DNA of 15,490 nucleotides, taken from assembly GCA_016719485.1 (NCBI GenBank), contig JADJZB010000013.1, positions 1-15,490 of the forward strand, in the 5' to 3' direction. Shown here in pieces: positions 15,436 to 15,490 of the stretch. The stretch is from Holophagales bacterium (GTDB lineage: Bacteria > Acidobacteriota > Thermoanaerobaculia > UBA5066). Numbering within the stretch: the stretch's first letter is position 1; each line of letters opens with the position of its first letter. A program made the position numbers and the translations under genes. The notes beneath the pieces are model-generated. The model saw only the letters and a program-made list of their open reading frames with translations, did not search any database and was not told where the DNA came from.

Positions 15436-15490
15436 TCAGACGGCCACTCGAGTCTCGGCGACGAAGGCCTCCACCACAGGATCGTCCTGC
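15435..15490 (-). CDS. 3' end of an unidentified gene, cut by the window edge
   Basis: An open frame enters from the right edge and ends DDPVVEAFVAETRVAV with a TGA at 15435-15437 that overlaps the micro-ORF start. Too little is present to name it. Tight overlap with the micro-ORF and hicA suggests one transcription unit. Confidence 0.4.

Overview
This is a GC-rich window with compact, overlapping bacterial genes. No rRNA, tRNA, integrase or transposase is visible, so taxonomy is open. The base composition and gene families would suit Acidobacteriota, Myxococcota or a similar soil or sediment lineage, but that is a guess. Many genes carry one-base frameshifts, several in G or C runs. There is also an implausible poly-C/poly-G block near 3.2 kb. 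Part of the apparent gene decay may therefore be sequencing or assembly error rather than biology.

Layout. Positions 1-2847 (minus strand) hold a broken type I restriction-modification pair, hsdM then hsdS, running off the left edge. Positions 3131-4951 (plus) hold a NERD-nuclease/UvrD-like helicase whose 5' end lies in the low-complexity block and whose Walker A region is scrambled. Beyond it, genes of toxin-antitoxin, defence or unknown type are separated by partial copies of the 3' end of that helicase gene. Segment A is a RhuM-family gene. Segment B is a nucleotidyltransferase with a small partner. Segment C is a hypothetical gene plus a four-gene operon: MoxR ATPase, small protein, zinc-motif/VWA protein and a short methionine adenosyltransferase. 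Segment D is an MNT/HEPN toxin-antitoxin pair plus a relic of an AlbA_2-type gene. Segment E is a hicA-hicB pair with an upstream micro-ORF.

The main discovery candidate is this architecture. The helicase 3' end occurs five times, all in the same orientation: once in the gene (4467-4946) and again at 6325-6803, 7516-7543 (28 bp only), 12634-13225 and 14502-14912. The 5' break points differ, but every copy ends at nearly the same G-rich 3' tail. Cargo begins within a few to a few tens of bases of that tail, either at a stop codon of a convergent gene or at a promoter/operator. By eye, copy 6325-6803 differs from the intact gene by about 15 synonymous and 3 amino-acid changes, so it looks like the end of a once-functional allele rather than a local duplication that decayed. 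A simple model is that cargo enters the helicase 3' end carrying a replacement end, regenerates the gene, and pushes the older 3' end downstream as a scar.

The second candidate is the operon at 8454-12603, whose genes overlap by four bases throughout. It joins a MoxR/VWA-metallopeptidase chaperone-like module to a MetK paralogue that keeps most catalytic residues but lacks the usual C-terminal end. A roughly 300-base leader with stable hairpins precedes it.
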